From contig DITF01000082.1 of the NCBI GenBank assembly GCA_002422125.1, positions 1 to 48,329 of the forward strand: a DNA stretch of 48,329 bases. The letters run 5' to 3'. Made by a program: the position numbers and the translations under genes. This document shows positions 43,109-48,329 of this stretch, piece after piece. The stretch's first letter is position 1; every line of letters starts with the position of its first letter. The notes beneath the pieces are model-generated. The model was not told the DNA's origin. It searched no databases and worked only from the letters and a program-made list of their open reading frames with translations. This DNA comes from a bacterium UBP17_UBA6191 (GTDB taxonomy: Bacteria; Muiribacteriota; UBA6191).

Positions 43109-44131
43109 ATGCGAGTACACAATTTAGTTTTATCATTGACATTTATCGCCAGCTCTATGGCATCTGAGGCGGATCTTCTGACTCAGGCCAGAGGGATTTT
43201 TAAGCCAATTCCTTTGGATCAGACAGAGCTTATGAAATTGATTGATAACCCCAAAAATCCGATTACACCCGAAAAGGTTGAGCTGGGCAAAAAACTATAT
43301 TTTGATACTCGTTTATCCAAGAGTAACCTGATTAGCTGCAATACCTGTCATAATTTGTCATTGGGCGGGGTAGATGGAGTGGGGGCCGCTATTGGCCATA
43401 AATGGATGGCAAATCCACATCATTTAAATTCGCCCACAGTCTATAATTCAGTCTTTAACTTTAAGCAGTTCTGGGATGGAAGGGCTGCTGATCTTGAAGA
43501 GCAGGCCATGGGTCCAATTGTGGCAGAACCAGAAATGGCGGCTACAGAAATGATGGTGGCACATAGAATCAAGGCTAGTCCTGAATATGTGGCAGAGTTT
43601 GCCAAGGTTTTTGGAGAAGAGGAAATCAATCTGACAACCATTGGTAAAGCCATTGGGGCTTTTGAACGGACTCTGGTGACTAGGGCCCCGTTTGATGAGT
43701 ATCTTGAAGGCAAGCAGTCAGCTTTGAATGAACAACAGACCCGAGGGCTAAAGCTGTTTATGGATAAGGGCTGTATCACCTGCCATTCCGGTGTGGGAGT
43801 GGGGGGAACCATGTTTCAGAAGTTTCCATTGATGGGTAAATACAAGTATGACACTGTTGGCGATTTTAAGGGTAATGAAAACGGGCTTACCAAAGTCCCC
43901 ATCTTAAGAAATATTACCCAGACAGCCCCTTATATGCACAATGGAGCTGTGTGGACATTGGAAGAAGCTGTGGAAATTATGGCTGAAAATCAGCTTGGAA
44001 TAAAACTTAGCAGCGAGGAAGTAGCTGATATTGTGGCTTTTATGGGTAGCCTTGAAGGTGAAAAACCAAAAATTGAACTGCCAATTTTACCCAATTGGGG
44101 CCCACGAACAATTCGCCCTAATGTGAATTAG
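43109..44131 (+). CDS. Di-haem cytochrome c peroxidase (MauG/CcpA family)
   Basis: A 340-residue periplasmic enzyme with signal peptide (MRVHNLVLSLTFIASSMA). Two c-type haem sites are present, Cys77-Cys80-His81 (CNTCH) and Cys222-Cys225-His226 (CITCH). The spacing and surrounding motifs are those of bacterial cytochrome c peroxidases: 'LGKKLYFDTRLS' before site 1, 'FWDGRAADLEEQA' between them, 'GLTKVPILRNITQTAPYMHNGAV' after site 2. It reduces hydrogen peroxide with electrons from a small cytochrome. Met or Tyr in 'PYMHNGA' marks the sixth-ligand region. The gene stands alone; the following M23 peptidase gene starts about 80 bases on. Confidence 0.95.
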   Translation: MRVHNLVLSLTFIASSMASEADLLTQARGIFKPIPLDQTELMKLIDNPKNPITPEKVELGKKLYFDTRLSKSNLISCNTCHNLSLGGVDGVGAAIGHKWMANPHHLNSPTVYNSVFNFKQFWDGRAADLEEQAMGPIVAEPEMAATEMMVAHRIKASPEYVAEFAKVFGEEEINLTTIGKAIGAFERTLVTRAPFDEYLEGKQSALNEQQTRGLKLFMDKGCITCHSGVGVGGTMFQKFPLMGKYKYDTVGDFKGNENGLTKVPILRNITQTAPYMHNGAVWTLEEAVEIMAENQLGIKLSSEEVADIVAFMGSLEGEKPKIELPILPNWGPRTIRPNVN

Positions 44132-44213
44132 ATCGGCTTTTGGGCTTTTTTTGAGAAACATATATAAAATTGTAGCGTAGTAGAAAAAAGCCCGAATTAT
44201 TGTGGAGAAGATT

Positions 44214-46181
44214 ATGTCAGGATTTATGCTTCGCCTTACGCTGTTATTCTCGTTGACTGTGATGTCTGGTGCAGACGATCTATTCCCCGAAGAAAACTTT
44301 TTTCAGGGACTGGAATTAGGATCACAGAGTACCGATGAAAACTTTTTTTCAGGCGTGGCAGTTGCGCAATCAAGCACTGTTCGTCCAGAAAGCGAAGCAG
44401 AAACTGAAATTAGAAGTTATTGGTCCCGTATTAGTAATCAAAGCGGACAAAGGCCGACTCCTGACAGAATGTTAAGAGATTTGCAAGATAAGGTTCGTAC
44501 AACTGAGGGTAACGATGCTGAAGCACTTTACGAATTTAGTCGTGCATTAATGTATTGGTCCCGAGAACCAGCGTTTCGGTCTCAAATGTCCTCTATGAAT
44601 CGAATGGCAGGAATATATTTACAAAAGGCTATGGTGCTCACAGGCGATCAATCGGCTTTTGCTCTTAAGGCCAGATATTTTTATCAAAGGCAATTTGGCT
44701 CCAATCTTTCCCCGGAGCTGATTTTGGAGTTGGAACAGGCAGAGTCTGCGGCGGCTTCTGGGAATCTCACTGAGGCAGAGGGTGTTGTGCGCCGTTTAGC
44801 TCATCAGACCAGTTTTCGCGATCGACGGGTTTTGCGTCTGATGGAAGGCATTCTTCGCTCCAAAGCGACTTCAGAATCTGATCCTGAGAAGGCGGCCAAT
44901 TTTACGGCAGAGGCCAATTTTATTGCCAGAAGCCTTGCAGAAACCGGGGCCGAAGAAGAGGCCATTATGGCTCAGATTGAAGATTCGCCTACCGGTCAAT
45001 CCCAGAGCCCCGCTACCGTAACCACCGATCAAAGGGCGGTGGATACGGCTATTGATCAGGCGTATCAACTGGATAAAACCAACAAACCAGGGGAAGCTTT
45101 AACCCTATTAAAGGAATTAAACAGAAATACTGGGTATCGTTCGGCCAAGGCTCGTTATTATCTTGGTCGGCAATTAATCCGTATGGCCAGACTGCCTGAG
45201 TTTCGTTCCCAGCAGGATGAGTTTTTAGCTCAGGGAAATCAGCATTTGACCGAGGCTAGAAATCTGCGTAGCCGACATTTGGAGCAGTTTCCAGACAATG
45301 CCCGGTTCGCAGAGGAATCGGAAAAATTGTATCGTGAAATTGACAGAATCAACCTAGCCAATGATCAGGAAAAAGCTGTAGATAATTTGATCGGCAAGGC
45401 ATTAGAGTTAAATGGCTTTAGCCAACGCCAAGAAGCTTTAGCGGAATTGAACCGAGCAGTTACTCTCTCGGAAAGAAAATGTGCCAAATCATTATATTTT
45501 TTAGGCAAGCAGCATATTCTTCTGAATAATCCGTCTCAGGCTAGAACCGAGCTTTTGGCCAGTAAGGCCTTGCGAACTCAACATTTAAATGTTTATACCC
45601 AAAATGAAGTGTGGGGCACTCATGCCGCTAATTTGTTGGATCAGATGACAGCCACGGCTGAGACTGCTCCGGTTCCCACGCCAACTCCAAGGCCTGATCC
45701 AGAAGTGACCCCCACTCCCGATCCAGCTCCTCAGGTTGTGGCCGATGGCTCAACTCAGACGCTTGTAAAACCTTTAAGCGGTTCCGTAACCTCTGCTTAT
45801 GGAATGAGAACCCATCCCATTCACAGAACTCAGAGGATGCACGGAGGCTTGGATATTGGAGCCAGACGGGGAACTCCCATCAAGGCTATGGCCAATGGAA
45901 AAATTATCCATGTGGGCTGGATTTCAGGTTATGGAAAAACTGTGAAAGTTCGTTATGATAATGGGTATGAATCCCTGTTTGCTCACATGCACAATTACAC
46001 TGGTCAAAGTGGCGAGTCCCGAGTGAATCAAAGGGTACGAGTTGGAGAATCTGTGGGGCAAGTTAATTCCACTGGTGGTTCCACTGGAGATCACCTGCAC
46101 CTTGAACTTAGGCGCAACGGAAACAGAATTAGTCCGGCTGAAGTTCTGGGCAAACAAAATCGCCGAGGGGAAACAATTTGA
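44214..46181 (+). CDS. Periplasmic TPR protein with C-terminal M23 (LytM) peptidase domain
   Basis: A 655-residue protein from the preferred ATG at 44214, which has GGAG about 6 bases upstream. The GTG at 44202 would add four residues. A signal peptide ends near 'SGADD'. The middle (about 60-480) has helical TPR-like units with Arg- and Asn-rich segments, then a Pro/Thr linker ('PVPTPTPRPDPEVTPTPDP'). The M23 domain (about 525-650) carries the zinc ligands in 'HGGLDIG' and 'HLHLELR'. M23 enzymes cut peptidoglycan cross-bridges or act as amidase activators, and the intact ligands favour catalysis. The stop overlaps the next gene by 4 bases. Confidence 0.92.
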   Translation: MSGFMLRLTLLFSLTVMSGADDLFPEENFFQGLELGSQSTDENFFSGVAVAQSSTVRPESEAETEIRSYWSRISNQSGQRPTPDRMLRDLQDKVRTTEGNDAEALYEFSRALMYWSREPAFRSQMSSMNRMAGIYLQKAMVLTGDQSAFALKARYFYQRQFGSNLSPELILELEQAESAAASGNLTEAEGVVRRLAHQTSFRDRRVLRLMEGILRSKATSESDPEKAANFTAEANFIARSLAETGAEEEAIMAQIEDSPTGQSQSPATVTTDQRAVDTAIDQAYQLDKTNKPGEALTLLKELNRNTGYRSAKARYYLGRQLIRMARLPEFRSQQDEFLAQGNQHLTEARNLRSRHLEQFPDNARFAEESEKLYREIDRINLANDQEKAVDNLIGKALELNGFSQRQEALAELNRAVTLSERKCAKSLYFLGKQHILLNNPSQARTELLASKALRTQHLNVYTQNEVWGTHAANLLDQMTATAETAPVPTPTPRPDPEVTPTPDPAPQVVADGSTQTLVKPLSGSVTSAYGMRTHPIHRTQRMHGGLDIGARRGTPIKAMANGKIIHVGWISGYGKTVKVRYDNGYESLFAHMHNYTGQSGESRVNQRVRVGESVGQVNSTGGSTGDHLHLELRRNGNRISPAEVLGKQNRRGETI

Positions 46182-47119
46182 TTTTGAGGTCGGTTTTCCT
46201 GAGGGCACTATTTTTAGTGCTTGGTTTTATTGGGACCAGCTTTTCCTGGGAGATTCCCTTTGGTGAGGGAATTGGCAAGTTGTCCAGCAGCGACGATAAT
46301 CAGGAGTCGTTTGACATAGGCTTGCCTTATTCCATTCTGGCGGAGGCAGGGCTTTTACATGTTCTTGATCCGATTCAGAAAAAGATCATGGTATTTGATG
46401 CCCAAGGTGTACTTTTGCATGAAGTTTCTTTGGATCTTGAAGAACTTAAGCCATATCACCCCATTCAGGCCATACAGCTCAGCTTGGGCTCCCGTTATTT
46501 TTTATTAAGTCGTAAAAATCAGGGAATGATTCTAATGGATCCGGCCAATGACCATATTAAGATTTTTCATTCGGAGAATCTGGTGAATCAGGAAATTTTG
46601 TATCCTAGTGATTTAAAGCGGTATCAGGGATTTTATTTTGTATCCGATCTTTTGGCCCAAAAGGCCTTAATTTACTCACGACTAGGTAATCTTTTGGGTC
46701 GGATCAAATATCCTGAGTCTCTTCAGATCGAGGCCTTTTCTCCAAATGAAGTGTTATGCCTTACGGAATCCAATAATAGAGCTCAGTTGGAACTTGTTTC
46801 CATGTCCACGGACAAGAGGATTTTTTATCGGCCCAAAGCTCATGATGGAGATGAATTTGTTTCACTTAAGCTGATTGGGCTTGATGTGTCGGGAAATGTT
46901 TATCTGGAAAGAATCAGCGGTAAAAAGCATGGACATGGCAAACACTTTGTTTTAAAAGTAAATCCATTGGGCCAGTTATTAAAAGAAGCTCGAGTTGAGG
47001 TAACCCCAGCCGATAGCTTTGAACTTGTATTTCGATTTGTTTTGGTTGCAGAAGACAAACTGTTTCAGCTTCATTTCAACAAAACAGCTCTATCAGTTAA
47101 AGGTATTCTTTTAAAGTAG
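46178..47119 (+). CDS. Secreted protein of unknown function, propeller-like
   Basis: A 313-residue exported protein with a signal peptide (MILRSVFLRALFLVLGFIGTSFS). The start is a TTG at 46178 with a strong ribosome-binding site (GAGGGG 8 bases upstream), overlapping the stop of the M23 peptidase gene. The repeating beta pattern ('IFDAQGVLLHEVSL', 'GMILMDPANDHIKIFHSE', 'DLLAQKALIYSRLGNLLGRIKYP') suggests a six-bladed NHL-like propeller without a recognised active site. Coupling to the peptidase suggests a shared envelope role, which is inference. Its end overlaps the convergent MFS gene by 9 bases. Confidence 0.75.
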   Translation: MILRSVFLRALFLVLGFIGTSFSWEIPFGEGIGKLSSSDDNQESFDIGLPYSILAEAGLLHVLDPIQKKIMVFDAQGVLLHEVSLDLEELKPYHPIQAIQLSLGSRYFLLSRKNQGMILMDPANDHIKIFHSENLVNQEILYPSDLKRYQGFYFVSDLLAQKALIYSRLGNLLGRIKYPESLQIEAFSPNEVLCLTESNNRAQLELVSMSTDKRIFYRPKAHDGDEFVSLKLIGLDVSGNVYLERISGKKHGHGKHFVLKVNPLGQLLKEARVEVTPADSFELVFRFVLVAEDKLFQLHFNKTALSVKGILLK

Positions 47120-48328
47120 CCTTTTTCGATATCCAAAATAGGATCTAAGATTCAGAAGCATGGCCAGTAGGGTATAGCTAAGACAACAGATAGATAAAAA
47201 CTGTAATCCGTAGTTATTGGAAATGAACCAGCCCATTAAAACAGGTGTAATAGAGGTGGCAATGACGGCCATAGCACTGGAAAGGGAGCGAATGGCCCCC
47301 AAATGTTGTAAACCATAACACTCGGCTAAGAATGCCGGGACCATGGAGGTACTAAGACCAATGCAGGCCCCACAGAAGAACATAAATAATTGCATGCCTA
47401 AAATTTCAGGAATTAAAACCAGAGCTAAAAAGCCTAAAAGCAGAGGTGAGAGGTAATAAGGCAATAGCTTAAGAGCAGTAAAGCGATCAATCAATGGACC
47501 CATCAAAAGGGAAAAAAGCAATCGTGCGATAGCAAAAAGCGTCATACACCAAGCCAGTTCGGTAAGAGCCCAATTGGCCTGAAGAAAAAATGCCTTGAGA
47601 TGAAAAAACATACCGGTTAACACTAAGGCAGGGGCCAGAGTTCCTGGAAGTAAAAGCCAGAAATTAATATCTTTAATGACTTGTTCTCTAGTCCAGTCAG
47701 GACCCAGCCTCAAATTGAACTCTTCTAATATTTCTTCATTGGGTAGTAGGGATTTAGTTTGGATGTATCTGAGGCTTAAATGTGTACCACCCAATACTAG
47801 CAATACAATCACAGCCAAGGTAATCCAAGTGGTCTGGGGACTGAATTGTTCCATCAAAATGATAATGACCCAGGGAAAAAAGGCCTCTCCCATAGTATGC
47901 CCCAAGCCACTTAAGGCCAGAGCCTTACCCCGGGACTTTAAAAAACAGGAGCTTAAATAAAGAACGGAGGTATGTACTAAAAGTCCAATGCTGAAAAATC
48001 TAAGCCCTAACAGCCCGAGTCCCAAAACAATCCAGTTTGGGCTTAATCCCATCAGCAGGCAGGAGCCACTGATACCCAAAATTCCAATCCACCCCAGCTT
48101 ATGTATGGACAGTTTATCACTTAAGGGCCCAAAGGCCATCAGAACAAAGGCTGACAATAAAGTGGCCAGAGAATAAAGCCCGCCAAAATAGAAGGCATTC
48201 AATTCAAACTGAACCTCGACCCACAAGCTAAAGAGGGCTACAAAATAGGTTTGACCATAGGCCGAAAAAAATCTGAGCCAGAATGCATATACAATCGGGA
48301 CAGGATGCTGTTTAAGTAGATCAATCAC
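47111..48328 (-). CDS. MFS transporter (window-edge start)
   Basis: A polytopic inner-membrane protein of at least 405 residues with about twelve hydrophobic helices and the 6+6 layout of the major facilitator superfamily. The loop between helices 2 and 3 ('GPLSDKLSIHKLG') is a motif-A-like segment, repeated in the second half ('GPLIDRFTALKL'). It is similar to OFA/MCT-like transporters. The substrate is not predictable. The GTG at 48326-48328 gives a normal MFS N-terminus, but it lies one base from the edge and the true start may be outside the window. Confidence 0.88.
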   Translation of the reverse strand: MIDLLKQHPVPIVYAFWLRFFSAYGQTYFVALFSLWVEVQFELNAFYFGGLYSLATLLSAFVLMAFGPLSDKLSIHKLGWIGILGISGSCLLMGLSPNWIVLGLGLLGLRFFSIGLLVHTSVLYLSSCFLKSRGKALALSGLGHTMGEAFFPWVIIILMEQFSPQTTWITLAVIVLLVLGGTHLSLRYIQTKSLLPNEEILEEFNLRLGPDWTREQVIKDINFWLLLPGTLAPALVLTGMFFHLKAFFLQANWALTELAWCMTLFAIARLLFSLLMGPLIDRFTALKLLPYYLSPLLLGFLALVLIPEILGMQLFMFFCGACIGLSTSMVPAFLAECYGLQHLGAIRSLSSAMAVIATSITPVLMGWFISNNYGLQFLSICCLSYTLLAMLLNLRSYFGYRKRLL

Positions 48329-48329
48329 G

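Noticed and set aside
44142..44193. GGGCTTTTTT and AAAAAAGCCC inverted repeat as a terminator of the peroxidase gene.
   Set aside because: The loop is about 31 bases and the stem is mostly A/T, so it is a weak terminator; it may be incidental.

Overview
The window is a chromosomal replication-origin region from a Gram-negative (diderm) bacterium. Diderm features include a TonB-dependent receptor, several lipobox lipoproteins, a di-haem cytochrome c peroxidase and a LytM-type (M23) peptidase. Three features point to a deltaproteobacterial-type lineage such as Bdellovibrionota or a relative: the fibre-like surface protein with 'GDGSxLTG' repeats, the secreted matrixin with its companion proteins, and a RemB protein beside gyrB. 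This placement is tentative because no rRNA is present. I saw no tRNA, rRNA, CRISPR array or insertion sequence.

Layout. Positions 1-2969 hold a minus-strand operon: an FtsB/DivIC-like septum protein, a P-loop ATPase and a DASS (SLC13) anion transporter. Positions 3034-9820 hold dnaA-remB-gyrB-gyrA, read leftward and closed by a strong hairpin terminator. dnaN and recF are missing from their usual places. Positions 9813-10476 are the probable oriC, with DnaA boxes of the form TTATTCACA, an A/T-rich stretch and a parS site. Positions 10477-18062 hold pilD-like, mnmG, a second mnmG paralogue, a hypothetical secreted protein, parA and parB, all read leftward toward the origin. A perfect parS lies at 18069-18084.

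Positions 18087-23009 hold the most interesting cluster, a three-gene minus-strand operon. It encodes a small secreted protein, a 1211-residue matrixin-type zinc metalloprotease ending in a dockerin-like module, and a lipoprotein whose mature part looks like a cohesin domain. I read this as a possible two-component cell-surface docking system for a protease. It is followed on the plus strand by a lipoprotein with Ig-like repeats, mutY and a membrane protein (23059-25887).

Positions 25863-32894 hold a minus-strand operon with a small membrane protein, a giant HEAT/TPR protein (1702 residues) and a double cyclic-nucleotide-binding-domain protein. Positions 32895-33202 form a divergent intergenic region with a candidate Fur-like palindrome and a candidate small RNA ending in a GC-rich terminator. 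Positions 33203-39371 hold a lipoprotein and a long repetitive fibre-like surface protein. The fibre's last 209 residues are in another frame, after a run of seven G, which suggests phase variation or an assembly error.

Positions 39381-42999 hold tatD-like, tcdA and a TonB-dependent receptor on the minus strand. Positions 43109-47119 hold a cytochrome c peroxidase, a TPR/M23 peptidase and a secreted hypothetical protein on the plus strand. An MFS transporter on the minus strand reaches the right edge.
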